From assembly GCF_000577895.1 (NCBI RefSeq), contig NZ_HG917868.1, positions 2,170,001-2,234,000 on the forward strand: a stretch of DNA of 64,000 nt. The letters are read 5' to 3'. Both the position numbers and the translations under genes were made by a program. Positions 37,497 through 46,869 of the stretch are shown one piece after another (position 1 is the first letter of the stretch; each line of letters starts with the position of its first letter). Below the pieces are notes generated by a model. That model saw only the letters and a program-made list of their open reading frames with translations, did not search any database and was not told where the DNA came from. Origin of the DNA: Clostridium bornimense (lineage in GTDB: Bacteria > Bacillota > Clostridia > Clostridiales > Clostridiaceae).

Positions 37497-38369
37497 CTAA
37501 ATTTTAACTTTTTTCTTGCCATGTTTCTTAAATATTACCCAAAGTGGTGATGCTATAAATATTGAAGAATATGCACCAGAAGCTATACCTATTATTAATG
37601 GAGTACCAAAGTTTCTTATTTCTGGTACCATTACTGTAATAGTAGTGATAGTTATTAATGTTGTAAGACTGGTGTATAGTGATCTTCTAATTGTTTGATT
37701 TATAGATTCATCTGCAATTTCTTCGATAGTCTTCTTTCTCATTCTCTTTAAGTTTTCTCTTATTCTATCAAAAACAACAATAGTATCATTTATAGAATAT
37801 CCAAGTACAGTAAGCATAGCTGCTATAAATGGAGAATCTACTGATATTGAGAATAATGAATACACTGTTAATGTAATAAGTATATCATGAACTAATGCTA
37901 TAATAGCAGCAGCACCAAACTTAAACTCAAATCTAAATCCAACATATACAAGTATAAGAACTATTGAAATTAAAGATGATAAAAGAGCTTTATTTGTTAA
38001 CTCTTTACCTACTGAAGATCCTATTCTATCATGTGATTTTAACGTAGCATCCTTAAACTTTTCTTGTACTTCTTTAACTATAATTGATACCTTATCCTCA
38101 GTTAATACATCTTCTGCGGCTTTTATATCAATTTGAGTGTTATTATTAGCAGTAGTTACTATAGCTGAACTATCTTGCTTTTTAATTATATCTGTTATTT
38201 CCTTTTCTTCATCGCTACTAAATTCTTTACCTATGGAAATTTCTACAAGAGTTCCTCCCTTAAAGTCAATTCCTAAATTGAACCCTTTAAATATCATACT
38301 TCCAATTCCAATTAGAATAACTACTAAGGAAATAGTAAACCAAATTTTTGTTCTTTCGATTATCTTCAT
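37497..38369 (-). CDS. secF: Protein translocase subunit SecF
   Basis: This partner of SecD enhances Sec-dependent protein export using the ion gradient. It has 290 residues, six membrane segments with a large extracytoplasmic loop after the first, and the motifs GFNLGIDFKGGTL and LGYSINDTIVVFDRIRENL. An upstream start at 38393 would add eight residues. AAGGGGGAG seven bases before the ATG at 38369 supports the shorter form. The ribosome binding site lies in the last secD codons and the gap is four bases, so translation is coupled. Confidence 0.95.
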   Translation of the reverse strand: MKIIERTKIWFTISLVVILIGIGSMIFKGFNLGIDFKGGTLVEISIGKEFSSDEEKEITDIIKKQDSSAIVTTANNNTQIDIKAAEDVLTEDKVSIIVKEVQEKFKDATLKSHDRIGSSVGKELTNKALLSSLISIVLILVYVGFRFEFKFGAAAIIALVHDILITLTVYSLFSISVDSPFIAAMLTVLGYSINDTIVVFDRIRENLKRMRKKTIEEIADESINQTIRRSLYTSLTTLITITTITVMVPEIRNFGTPLIIGIASGAYSSIFIASPLWVIFKKHGKKKVKI

Positions 38370-38373
38370 ATGA

Positions 38374-39669
38374 CTACTCCCCCTTAAGTCCAAAGTGTGA
38401 TACTTTTTTTATAAGTCCAGCTGTAACACTCCATTTTAATAATGTTTGAGTTACTGTAATTGCTGTAAAAATACTTACTAAAATACCTAAAATAAGTGTC
38501 ATTGCAAATCCTTTAACACTTCCTGTTCCTACAAAGTAAAGAACAAAACCTGAAATTAAGGTTGTAACATTTGAGTCTAAAATTGAAGATAACGCTTTCT
38601 TAAACCCATTGTCCACTGCTACTCTAATTGCCTTACCTGACTTTAACTCTTCTTTTATTCTTTCAAAAATAAGTACGTTTGCATCTAGTGCCATACCTAT
38701 CGTTAGTAGCACACCAGCTATTCCAGCTAATGTTAATGTTACATTTGATATAGCAAAAACACCAAGTAAAAGTACTATAAATAATATAAGTGAAATTGAT
38801 GCTAAAACCCCTGGTCTTCTATAGGCAGTAATCATAAAAATAAATACAAGTGCTAATGCTACAGCACCAGCTTTTACAGTTTTACCTAAAATCCCTACTC
38901 CTAATGAGCCACTTACAGTTTTACTTTCTACCACCTTTAGTGTTACAGGCAATGCCCCTGCATTTATAAGATCTGCTGTTTGAGTAGCCTCTTTTAAAGT
39001 AGAACTTCCTGTAATTTGAGCTTTTCCATCAGTTATTTCTGCTTGAACTGTTGGCGATGTTAAAACATCATCATCCATTTTTATTGATATTTGTTGATTT
39101 AAATATGTTTTTGTTGCTTCTGCAAACTTAGTAGTCCCTTCTTTAGTCAAAGTTAATTGGATAATTGGTTGATTACTACTATCATACCCAGCCTCTGCTT
39201 TTTTAACATCTGACCCCGTTAATAATTCTTCACCATCAGGACTATTAAAAGTTAATTTCCCTGTTTTCGCCACTGACTCTAATATTTCATTTGCATCATA
39301 CTTTCCTGGAACTTCAATTCTGATTCTGTTATCCCCTTCTTTAGTTACAGAAGTTTCTGAAACTCCAAATTTATTTAATCTTAAGTTCAACATTTCTATA
39401 GTTTGATTAACTTGGTCATTAGTTGATTCTCCTTCTATCTCCTCTAAGATAGATACACCACCAACCAAATCTAATCCTTTTCCAAGAATCTCATCCATAG
39501 GTTTTATCCTATACTGTTGAGTTCCAAAGCCAAATGTCAACCCAAAAGAAGCTGAATAGCCTAAAATAGCTGTAACAATTACTATAATTAACAATTTAAT
39601 TAGACTTCTTCTTTTTCGATTAGGCTCTTTTTTCACTGTTTTTTTACCTTTTTTAGTCAAGTGTTCCAT
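38374..39669 (-). CDS. secD: Protein translocase subunit SecD
   Basis: This 431-residue export accessory protein has a Lys/Arg-rich N terminus, one membrane segment, an extracytoplasmic P1 domain shorter than in enterobacteria, and five C-terminal membrane segments with TIGMALDANVLIFERIKEEL. It works with SecF next to SecYEG and YajC. The ATG at 39669 follows AGGAGG. It lies in the Clostridium-typical cluster tgt, yajC, SCIFF genes, secD, secF. Confidence 0.95.
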   Translation of the reverse strand: MEHLTKKGKKTVKKEPNRKRRSLIKLLIIVIVTAILGYSASFGLTFGFGTQQYRIKPMDEILGKGLDLVGGVSILEEIEGESTNDQVNQTIEMLNLRLNKFGVSETSVTKEGDNRIRIEVPGKYDANEILESVAKTGKLTFNSPDGEELLTGSDVKKAEAGYDSSNQPIIQLTLTKEGTTKFAEATKTYLNQQISIKMDDDVLTSPTVQAEITDGKAQITGSSTLKEATQTADLINAGALPVTLKVVESKTVSGSLGVGILGKTVKAGAVALALVFIFMITAYRRPGVLASISLILFIVLLLGVFAISNVTLTLAGIAGVLLTIGMALDANVLIFERIKEELKSGKAIRVAVDNGFKKALSSILDSNVTTLISGFVLYFVGTGSVKGFAMTLILGILVSIFTAITVTQTLLKWSVTAGLIKKVSHFGLKGE

Positions 39670-39756
39670 TTTGTTCCTCCTTTTGTAGCCTTTTATGCTT
39701 ATATGGTAATTATAAACTTTCTTGATAACTTATTCAATATGATAAAGTTTACATTT

Positions 39757-41115
39757 TTAAATTACTTTTAAAGCAATCGCACATTCTATTCTCTTTTTTT
39801 GCATTTTGCAACCTAAATCATACGGAATCTTCATATCCCCATTAAAGTTAAAGTTATTTGCTTGACATCCCCCTGAACAATAGAATTTAGCCCAACACTC
39901 TCTGCATTTTGGTTTATTATATATGTGAGCTTTCTTAAATTCCTTTGACATCTTAGCATCAAATTTATCAGTATCATATATATCCCCTAATTTAAACTCT
40001 TCTTTACCAACAAATTGATGACATGGGTATATATCTCCTTCTGGAGTTATTGCTATATATTCATATCCTGCACCACAACCAGATATTCTCTTATAAACAC
40101 AAGGACCTCCTTGAAGATCTATGTTGAAATGATAGAATTTGAATTCTTCATCATTCTCTTCTTTTCTTCTTCTCATTTCATTGTATAAATCATCATAAGA
40201 TTTAAAAATTGTATCCAAATCTTCTTCTCTTAATGATAATTCATGACTATCTTCTAAAACAACTGGTTCTATTGATATCTCATCAAATCCTTCATTAGCT
40301 AAGTGCATAACATCTTCATAGAAATCAGTATTATTTCTAGTAAAAGTACCTCTTACATAATATTGTTTGCTATTATCTCTATTCTTAACCATCTCTTTTA
40401 TTTTAGGTAAGATATTATCATAACATCCGCTTTCATCAGCTCTAACTCTTACAGAATCATTTACACATTTTCTACCATCGATAGATAAAATTATGTTACC
40501 CATTTCTTTATCTAAAAACTTCATAGTTTCTTCATTTAATAAAGTACCATTAGTAGTCATTGTAAATCTTATATTTTTATTATATTTCTTTTCTTCTTCC
40601 CTAGCGTAAGCTATAAGTGGCTTTATAACATCTAATGCCATTAATGGCTCTCCACCAAATAAATCTATCTCTATATTTCTTCTTGGCCCACTCTTCTTTA
40701 TAACATAATCAATTGCCTTCTTTGCAACATCTAAAGACATTCTTCCTTTATGCCCATGATATTCACCTTCATCTGCGAAACAATACTTACATCTTAAGTT
40801 ACAGTCATGAATTATGTTTAAACATACAGCTTTTATATAATCTTCATCATCCATAGAATTATGAGCTATATCTTCATATTGATCTTTTGAATACAACATA
40901 TCCTCTTTAACAAGCTCTTCTATTTCATCATAAGCTTCTGAAATAGCTTCTGCAGGATATTTTCCTTCTAGCTTCTTTAAAACTACTTCTTTTTCTTCTA
41001 ATCCTTCATCTTCTATTATGTCGTAAACTAATTCGTCTACTGCATGTACTGCTCCTGAATTTACATCTAATACTATATACTCTTCTCCTTGTTTAAACTT
41101 ATGAACTAAAGCCAT
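39757..41115 (-). CDS. scfB: SCIFF ranthipeptide maturase, radical SAM/SPASM
   Basis: This 452-residue enzyme forms thioether cross-links in the SCIFF peptide. An N-terminal peptide-binding domain (about 1-90, RRE-like) precedes the radical SAM motif CNLRCKYC (C105, C109, C112). A C-terminal SPASM region supplies further cluster cysteines (SGCGAG, CHQF, CRECWAKFYCSGGC). The precursor gene lies 77 bp upstream on the same strand, separated by a hairpin. The ATG at 41115 follows AGGAGG. The assignment is firm from the pairing with a 45-residue, six-cysteine peptide. Confidence 0.96.
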   Translation of the reverse strand: MALVHKFKQGEEYIVLDVNSGAVHAVDELVYDIIEDEGLEEKEVVLKKLEGKYPAEAISEAYDEIEELVKEDMLYSKDQYEDIAHNSMDDEDYIKAVCLNIIHDCNLRCKYCFADEGEYHGHKGRMSLDVAKKAIDYVIKKSGPRRNIEIDLFGGEPLMALDVIKPLIAYAREEEKKYNKNIRFTMTTNGTLLNEETMKFLDKEMGNIILSIDGRKCVNDSVRVRADESGCYDNILPKIKEMVKNRDNSKQYYVRGTFTRNNTDFYEDVMHLANEGFDEISIEPVVLEDSHELSLREEDLDTIFKSYDDLYNEMRRRKEENDEEFKFYHFNIDLQGGPCVYKRISGCGAGYEYIAITPEGDIYPCHQFVGKEEFKLGDIYDTDKFDAKMSKEFKKAHIYNKPKCRECWAKFYCSGGCQANNFNFNGDMKIPYDLGCKMQKKRIECAIALKVI

Positions 41116-41152
41116 ATTCCATCCTCCTCAATTTAGCTATAAATATATCTAT

Positions 41153-41186
41153 ATAAAAACTTAAAGCAGTAACCTTAGTTACTGCC
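41153..41186 (-). terminator. Attenuator between the SCIFF peptide and its maturase
   Basis: On the minus strand GCAGTAAC/GTTACTGC pairs across a TAAG loop and is followed by TTTAAGTTTTT. It lies between the peptide stop and the maturase start, so substrate peptide should be made in excess over enzyme. Confidence 0.75.
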
Positions 41187-41192
41187 TTAGAA

Positions 41193-41330
41193 TTAATTTT
41201 CGCAAGCTAAGTTTGCAACTGTACAAGAAGTTTTACATGCTGATTGGCATGAGTTAGCACATTCTTTGCATCCTGGTTTCTTTAAGCTATTTTTAATGTT
41301 AGTCTTATTGATAGTCTTTATATGTTTCAT
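41193..41330 (-). CDS. scfA: SCIFF (six cysteines in forty-five) ranthipeptide precursor
   Basis: This is a 45-residue ribosomal peptide with exactly six cysteines (C21, C24, C28, C32, C36, C43) and a Lys/Asn-rich leader (MKHIKTINKTNIKNSLKKPG). That is the definition of the SCIFF family found almost throughout Clostridia. The maturase next door is expected to link cysteines to nearby residues by thioether bonds. GGAGG lies eight bases before the ATG at 41330. A longer frame upstream has no ribosome binding site. The peptide's cellular role is still debated, with cell signalling proposed for ranthipeptides. Confidence 0.95.
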   Translation of the reverse strand: MKHIKTINKTNIKNSLKKPGCKECANSCQSACKTSCTVANLACEN

Positions 41331-41432
41331 ATATATTCCTCCATTCTGAACATTACCATGGTAATTATACCACAATATTCTTGCAAAATAAACACTATAG
41401 TACCTTGACATATTACATAGAATGTGATTCTG

Positions 41433-41795
41433 TTAATCTCTTGTATTTATGCCAAGCATTCCTGATAAAGTACCAGATACTAATGCAATAATTACCCTCA
41501 AAGCATCTCTATAATTAAAAGCAAAACCTCTCCCTGCTATACCTGCTAATACATAAAAAATCATCATATAAAATAGTGCTACTATCATACCATTAATCCA
41601 ACCATTTTTTCCATTCTTTCTTGCTGAATATATAGAACCATACACAACTGATAGTAAAGATATAATAAGCAATGAACTTGATTTAACCCCATCTGATACG
41701 TCTAAAAAATTAGTAATTATAGCAAGTACAAATAATGCTATCACCGTAACAACAAATGCTCTAAAAACCCCTTTAAAACAATTTCCGTATCCCAC
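41433..41795 (-). CDS. TIGR04086-like small membrane protein
   Basis: This 120-residue protein has four hydrophobic segments. Proteins of this type (TIGR04086, YrzE-like) lie next to the SCIFF genes and yajC in many Clostridia; the function is unknown. The frame is open to 41816. The likely start is the GTG at 41795, preceded by GGAGG, because the upstream GTG lies in the yajC terminator and lacks spacing for a ribosome binding site. Linkage to the peptide genes suggests a role in that system or in Sec export. Confidence 0.75.
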   Translation of the reverse strand: MGYGNCFKGVFRAFVVTVIALFVLAIITNFLDVSDGVKSSSLLIISLLSVVYGSIYSARKNGKNGWINGMIVALFYMMIFYVLAGIAGRGFAFNYRDALRVIIALVSGTLSGMLGINTRD

Positions 41796-41806
41796 TTTTA
41801 CCTCCA

Positions 41807-41863
41807 AAAAGAACACCCCCCTTTTTCATACATATTAAATATCTATGAAAAAGAGGGATGTTT
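41807..41863 (-). terminator. Intrinsic terminator of yajC
   Basis: A long stem of about 19 pairs on the minus strand (AACATCCCTCTTTTTCATA and its complement) has an AT-rich loop, followed by CTTTTTGG. The T run overlaps the bases just before the ribosome binding site of the TIGR04086-like gene. Confidence 0.88.
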
Positions 41864-41877
41864 TATACTATAATTTT

Positions 41878-42150
41878 TTATTTAGCTACTTCATCAGTAA
41901 GAACTGTACCTATAGCCTCTTTAGTAAATTCAATTTTAACCTTATCTGGACCTGACACTATTACAATAGTATCATCTTGAATCTTTACTATTTTACCAAT
42001 TATACCGCCTTTAGTCATTATCTTATCATTGACCTTAATATCACTTAACATCTTAGCAAATTTCTTTCTTCTCTTTGACTCCGGTAAAAAAATCATTAAA
42101 TACATTAACCCTAATAATACTATTGGGAAAAGTAATTGCATCCATTGCAT
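41878..42150 (-). CDS. yajC: Preprotein translocase subunit YajC
   Basis: This 90-residue protein has one N-terminal membrane segment (LLFPIVLLGLMYLMIFLPES) followed by RRKKFAKMLSDIKVNDKIMT, the standard YajC pattern. It associates with SecDF at the translocon. The ATG at 42150 has AGGAGG upstream and the gene follows tgt by 12 bases. It ends at a strong terminator. Confidence 0.95.
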   Translation of the reverse strand: MQWMQLLFPIVLLGLMYLMIFLPESKRRKKFAKMLSDIKVNDKIMTKGGIIGKIVKIQDDTIVIVSGPDKVKIEFTKEAIGTVLTDEVAK

Positions 42151-42162
42151 GGTTTCATCCTC

Positions 42163-43299
42163 CTACGCTTTCCCTTGCCAACTAGCAAGTTTTTCTTCTT
42201 TGAACGACTTAAAGTAGCCGCCATCTATTGCAGCTCTGATATCTTCCATAAGTTTATTATAGAAATAAAGATTATGAAGAACACAAAGTCTCATAGCTAA
42301 TAATTCTTTAGCCTTAAATAAGTGTCTTATATAAGCCTTACTATAATGCTTACATGCTGGACACTGACAGCCTTCATCTATTGGTGTAGAATCTAACTCA
42401 TACTTAGCATTCTTAAGATTTATCTTACCATGAGCTGTAAATACATGACCATGTCTACCATTTCTAGCAGGTAAAACACAATCAAAGAAATCTACACCTC
42501 TATCTACCGCCTCTAATATGTTACTTGGAAGACCTACCCCCATCAAGTATAGTGGTTTATTTTCTGGCATATGAGGTGCTACCGCATCAATGGTTCTATA
42601 CATCTCTTCATGAGTCTCTCCTACTGCCAAACCACCTATAGCATAACCATCTAAGTCCATCTTAACAATTTCCTTAGCATGGGCTATTCTTATATCCTCA
42701 TAAATTCCACCTTGATTTATACCAAATAAAAGCTGATCTTTATTTATTGTATCTTCAAGAGAATTTAATCTATCCATTTCATTTTTACATCTTTCAAGCC
42801 ATCTTGTAGTTCTAGCAACAGAATCTAGTACATATGGCCTTTCTGAAGGATTAGGTATACATTCATCAAAAGCCATAGCAATTGTAGATGCTAAGTTTGA
42901 TTGTATCTGCATAGATTCCTCTGGTCCCATAAAAATCTTCTTTCCATCAATATGAGATGAGAAATATACACCCTCTTCTTTAATTTTTCTCATTGATGCT
43001 AAGGAGAAAACTTGGAATCCACCTGAATCAGTAAGAATTGGTCTATCCCAATTCATAAACTTATGAAGACCACCCATAGCCTTAACAACCTTATCACCAG
43101 GTCTTAAGTGAAGATGATAAGTATTAGATAACTCTACCTGACAACCTATATCCTTAAGATCCATGGAGGAAACAGCACCTTTTATAGCTGCTAAAGTTCC
43201 AACATTCATAAAAACTGGAGTTTCAATTACACCATGTACTGTTTCAAATCTTCCTCTTTTAGCATTTCCATCTTTTTTTAACAAAGTATATTTTGCCAT
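42163..43299 (-). CDS. tgt: Queuine tRNA-ribosyltransferase
   Basis: This enzyme exchanges the wobble guanine of GUN-anticodon tRNAs for the queuosine precursor. It has 378 residues. The catalytic aspartate motif is LTDSGGFQVFSL, the zinc site is CQCPACKHYS with a later His (VLHN), and ARNGRHGHVFT is conserved. The start at 43299 has AAGGAA about 12 bases upstream. queA, acting next in the pathway, lies 470 bp upstream across repeat copy 5, so tgt-yajC may have its own promoter there. Confidence 0.96.
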   Translation of the reverse strand: MAKYTLLKKDGNAKRGRFETVHGVIETPVFMNVGTLAAIKGAVSSMDLKDIGCQVELSNTYHLHLRPGDKVVKAMGGLHKFMNWDRPILTDSGGFQVFSLASMRKIKEEGVYFSSHIDGKKIFMGPEESMQIQSNLASTIAMAFDECIPNPSERPYVLDSVARTTRWLERCKNEMDRLNSLEDTINKDQLLFGINQGGIYEDIRIAHAKEIVKMDLDGYAIGGLAVGETHEEMYRTIDAVAPHMPENKPLYLMGVGLPSNILEAVDRGVDFFDCVLPARNGRHGHVFTAHGKINLKNAKYELDSTPIDEGCQCPACKHYSKAYIRHLFKAKELLAMRLCVLHNLYFYNKLMEDIRAAIDGGYFKSFKEEKLASWQGKA

Positions 43300-43320
43300 C
43301 TATAATAACGTTCCTTTCTT

Positions 43321-43769
43321 ATCAGTGCATGTCAGTGCACAGTTGTGGTTGAAATTCCTCCGGAATTTCTTCAACTTTAAGTATTATACCTATGTTTTTT
43401 TATTATTTCTAGATTTATATATTTGAATAGAACTATATATATGATTGAGCTCATATTAGTACCTGTTCTAGTTAAGTAGTGGTGGACTTAAATTATAGGT
43501 TCTATAGGCACAAGTATATGTCACTGCACAATAAATGCGACAACCCCACCTTCACTGTCCACTGATTCCTAGCATTTGCTCTTTTATAATATAATGAACT
43601 TTGCAATCTTACATATCCTACACACTGCACAACAACATATCTGCCATATGAAAATGCCAATTTTCATTGCACTCCCCCAAACTACTCTCGCCGTCCGCAG
43701 GACTACATTGTTTTTCCCCACAGGGGAAAAACCACATTCACTGTGCACTGTGCACTGCCTTACTGTGCA
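43321..43769 (-). repeat. Intergenic modular repeat, copy 5 (inverted)
   Basis: This is the only copy in the opposite orientation. From left to right: CAGTGCATGTCAGTGCAC; the palindrome GAAATTCCTCCGGAATTTC (43351-43369); the reverse complement of CACTACTTAACTAGAACAG (43464-43482); a variant of the second palindrome (ATGAAAAT/ATTTTCAT, 43648-43666); the reverse complement of the first module (GCCGTCCGCAGGACTA, then TTTTTCCCC/GGGGAAAAA, 43690-43731); and three GTGCAC-rich units. It ends at the queA stop codon (43770), with no separate terminator. Confidence 0.75.
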
Positions 43770-44792
43770 CTATTTTATAAACATAGCATCTCCAAAAGAA
43801 AAGAACTTATATCTCTCTTCTACTGCTATATTATACGCATTTAATATTTTCTCTCTATCACTTAATGCTGATACCAACATAAGTAATGTAGATTCTGGTA
43901 AATGGAAATTAGTTATAAGTGCATCTACTACCTTGAATTCATAACCTGGGTATATGAAGATATTTGTCCATCCGCTTCCTGGTATAACCTTTCCTTTTTC
44001 AGAAGAAGATTCTACCGTTCTTATAGACGTTGTACCTACACAAATTACTCTTCCACCATTTTCTTTAGTTTCATTGATCACTTTAGCACTTTCTTCGCTT
44101 ATTTCAAAATACTCTGAATGCATAAAGTGATTTTCAATATCCTCTACTTTTACCGGTCTAAAAGTTCCAAGACCTACATGAAGTGTAACATAAACAATAT
44201 TTATTCCTTTTTCTTTTATTCTTTCAAGTAATTCTTCAGTAAAATGAAGTCCTGCTGTTGGTGCAGCAGCTGATCCTGAATTTTTAGAATAAACTGTTTG
44301 ATACGCTTCCTTATCTTCTAATTTTTCAGTTATATATGGAGGAAGTGGCATTTCTCCTAGTTTATCTAACACTTCTTCAAATATACCTTCATAGTAAAAC
44401 TCTACTATTCTACTTCCTTCATCAGATATATCAATAACCTTAGCCTTAAGTAGTCCATCACCGAAAACAAATGTTGCACCTATTTTTGCTCTCTTACCAG
44501 GTTTAACTAAAGTTTGCCATTTATCCTTATCTATTCTTTTTAAAAGAAGAAACTCCATTTTTCCTTTAGTATCTTCTTTTTCACCTATAAGTCTTGCAGG
44601 AATTACTCTAGTATCATTTAATACTAAAGTATCCCCTTTTTCTAACTGATCATATATATCATAAAAATGTTTATGTTCAATTTCTCCTGTTTCTTTATCC
44701 ATAACTAATAGTCTACACTGATCTCTATCTTTATATGGTGTTTGACCTATAAGTTCTTCTGGAAGGTGAAAGTCGAAATCTGAAACCTTCAT
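43770..44792 (-). CDS. queA: S-adenosylmethionine:tRNA ribosyltransferase-isomerase
   Basis: This enzyme builds the epoxycyclopentane ring of queuosine on tRNA using S-adenosylmethionine as ribosyl donor. It has 340 residues, with the typical [14 protein letters not shown] and [20 protein letters not shown]. The frame can start at 44798, overlapping the ruvB stop. AAGGAG is eight bases before the ATG at 44792, which is therefore preferred. It follows ruvA-ruvB as in many Firmicutes. The stop codon directly abuts repeat copy 5. Confidence 0.95.
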   Translation of the reverse strand: MKVSDFDFHLPEELIGQTPYKDRDQCRLLVMDKETGEIEHKHFYDIYDQLEKGDTLVLNDTRVIPARLIGEKEDTKGKMEFLLLKRIDKDKWQTLVKPGKRAKIGATFVFGDGLLKAKVIDISDEGSRIVEFYYEGIFEEVLDKLGEMPLPPYITEKLEDKEAYQTVYSKNSGSAAAPTAGLHFTEELLERIKEKGINIVYVTLHVGLGTFRPVKVEDIENHFMHSEYFEISEESAKVINETKENGGRVICVGTTSIRTVESSSEKGKVIPGSGWTNIFIYPGYEFKVVDALITNFHLPESTLLMLVSALSDREKILNAYNIAVEERYKFFSFGDAMFIK

Positions 44793-44797
44793 ACTCA

Positions 44798-45832
44798 TTA
44801 CTCCTTATCTAAAAAGTTAATTTGACTAGAATTATCTTTTTTATTTTTCTTATAACCTAAATGTTCATAAGCCTTATCTGTTGCTACTCTTCCCCTTGGT
44901 GTTCTAACAATAAACCCTTTTTGAAGAAGATACGGTTCATATACATCTTCAATGGTACCTAGTTCTTCACTTATAAAATAAGATAATGTTTCTACACCCA
45001 CTGGCCCACCATTAAAGGATTCTATAATAGCTTTAAGAATTTTATTATCAACCTTATCAAAGCCCTCACTGTCTACTTCCATCAGATTTAATGCCTCTCT
45101 AGCACTACCTATATCAATAACACCATCACATTTTACTTCTGCATAATCTCTAACTCTTTTTAATAATCTATTAGCTATTCTTGGTGTTCCTCTACTTCTC
45201 TTACCTATCTCCATAGCTGCAGCACTATCCATATCAACATCTAGGATTTCTCCAGACCTCATTATAATTTCTTTAAGTTCATTATCATTATAAAATTCCA
45301 TAGAACACATTACTCCAAATCTGTCCCTAAGTGGTGCTGTTAAAAGCCCTACTCTAGTAGTTGCACCAATTAAAGTAAACTTAGGTAAATCTATTCTTAT
45401 AGATTTTGCCGCTGCACCTTTACCTATAACTATATCTAATGCATAATCTTCCATAGCAGGATATAAAATTTCTTCTACAGATCTATTTAATCTGTGAATC
45501 TCATCTATAAAAAGTACGTCAAAAGGAGATAATGTAGTTAATATCGCTGCTAAGTCGCCAGCTCTCTCAATAGCTGGTCCTGAAGTAACCTTCAGATTCC
45601 CTCCCATTTCCTTAGCAATAATATTAGCTAAAGTAGTCTTACCAAGCCCTGGAGGACCATATAATAAAACATGATCTAGAGCTTCATTTCTCTTTTTTGC
45701 TGCCTTTATAAAAATAGACAATTTCTCTTTTACCTTTTCTTGACCAATGTATTCTGCCAAATTTTCCGGTCTTAGAGAATATTCTACCTCTTCCCCAATT
45801 TTTCTATCTGGTGAGATCAATCTATCATCCAT
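44798..45832 (-). CDS. ruvB: Holliday junction branch migration helicase RuvB
   Basis: This AAA+ motor of the RuvAB complex has 344 residues. Walker [10 protein letters not shown], Walker [11 protein letters not shown], sensor [10 protein letters not shown] and a C-terminal winged-helix domain ([19 protein letters not shown]) are present. The start is ATG at 45832 with AAGGTGA five bases upstream. It follows ruvA by ten bases, and its stop codon overlaps the queA leader. Confidence 0.97.
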   Translation of the reverse strand: MDDRLISPDRKIGEEVEYSLRPENLAEYIGQEKVKEKLSIFIKAAKKRNEALDHVLLYGPPGLGKTTLANIIAKEMGGNLKVTSGPAIERAGDLAAILTTLSPFDVLFIDEIHRLNRSVEEILYPAMEDYALDIVIGKGAAAKSIRIDLPKFTLIGATTRVGLLTAPLRDRFGVMCSMEFYNDNELKEIIMRSGEILDVDMDSAAAMEIGKRSRGTPRIANRLLKRVRDYAEVKCDGVIDIGSAREALNLMEVDSEGFDKVDNKILKAIIESFNGGPVGVETLSYFISEELGTIEDVYEPYLLQKGFIVRTPRGRVATDKAYEHLGYKKNKKDNSSQINFLDKE

Positions 45833-45842
45833 CTAATCACCT

Positions 45843-46457
45843 TCAATTCATAAGAAGTCTTAACGCTTCTTTAATAATATTTTCTATAGTATCAGTAAGA
45901 GTAGCCTTTTTAAGAGCTTTTTCTATTTCTTTTTCTCCATATCCTAATGCTAATAAAGCTTCTCTTACTTCTATAATCTTATTATTATCGATATTATCTA
46001 AAATTGAAATATCATCTATAGTCATACCATCACTTATTTGTTCTTTATATAACTTATCCTTAAGTTCTAATATAATTCTTTGTGCTATCTTTTTCCCTAT
46101 TCCTTGCGCCTTAATTATAAACTTCTCATCATTTGACACTATAGCATATTTTATATTAGCTACATTACCAATAGATAAAATAGATAATGCCGCTTTAGCA
46201 CCTACACCATTTATATTTGTAAGGTTATTAAATAATTCTAACTCTTCTTCTGTTATAAATCCATATAATCCAATAAAATCTTCTCTAACCACTTGCTTTA
46301 AATAAACAAATACTTCTTGATCTAAGTCTGGAAGAGCAGCCATTGTACTTCCCGAAGTAAATATTTTATAACCGATACCTTGGTTCTCTATAATAATGTA
46401 ATCTTTTTTGAATCCTTTATATATTCCTTTTATATATTCGTACAAACTTTTCGCCAA
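45843..46457 (-). CDS. ruvA: Holliday junction binding protein RuvA
   Basis: RuvA tetramers hold four-way DNA junctions for RuvB. The protein is about 200 residues with an N-terminal OB domain, the helix-hairpin-helix region (LTNINGVGAKAALSILS, GIGKKIAQRIILELKDKL) and domain III (ALLALGYGEKEIEKAL). The start is uncertain. Most RuvA proteins begin MYEYIKG, which would be the TTG at 46445. The reading from the TTG at 46457 adds four residues. AGGAG lies only three bases before 46457, which fits neither start ideally. Confidence 0.93.
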   Translation of the reverse strand: MAKSLYEYIKGIYKGFKKDYIIIENQGIGYKIFTSGSTMAALPDLDQEVFVYLKQVVREDFIGLYGFITEEELELFNNLTNINGVGAKAALSILSIGNVANIKYAIVSNDEKFIIKAQGIGKKIAQRIILELKDKLYKEQISDGMTIDDISILDNIDNNKIIEVREALLALGYGEKEIEKALKKATLTDTIENIIKEALRLLMN

Positions 46458-46587
46458 AGACTCCTTTGACTTCCCCCTCTCACATACTTAGTCATTTTAT
46501 ACTTTAACATTGAAATAGTTTTTTATCAAGAGAATGATTTTTAAGGAAAAGTGAATGGTGAATAGTATATGTATTATTTATATACAA

Positions 46588-46799
46588 AACTATTATACTT
46601 AAGTGTTGTTTTTATACTTACTGTTTTAGTCCAAGCTATATTAAGGTGCAACCTTCATTAGCCTCCTGTAATAACTTCGTATCAAATAAAATTAACTCAA
46701 TAAAACTAATCTATTCTATCCCCTAACTTAAGCACTTAAATTCTAAGAAATTCCCCAAAGGAATTTCCTCCACACCTGTGCCATCATACTTGTGCCCTA
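46588..46799 (+). repeat. Intergenic modular repeat, copy 6 (partial)
   Basis: This is a shorter copy between ruvA and the 46.9-kb orphan, preceded by a GTGAATGGTGAATAG tract. Modules: TTATACTTAAGTGTTGTT (46593-46610); a palindrome with the changed arms AAGGT/ACCTT (46639-46657); GAAATTCC..GGAATTTC (46747-46767); and an end CCTGTGCC...CTTGTGCCC. The first palindrome and the CACTACTTAACTAGAACAG module are missing. Confidence 0.75.
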
Positions 46800-46803
46800 A
46801 TAC

Positions 46804-46854
46804 AAAAAAGGGTGTACGCCACAAAATTTAATTATTAATATGGCATCACCCTTT
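46804..46854 (-). terminator. Intrinsic terminator of the 46.9-kb orphan
   Basis: On the minus strand AAGGGTGATGCCA pairs with TGGCGTACACCCTT around an AT-rich loop, with one mismatch. Six T follow. It abuts repeat copy 6. Confidence 0.85.
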
Positions 46855-46869
46855 CCTACTAAATAATAA

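Noticed and set aside
43321-43769. Possible CRISPR or tandem repeat array from the GTGCAC units
   Set aside because: Units are short, irregularly spaced and lack unique spacers of constant length; they are the ends of the modular repeat.
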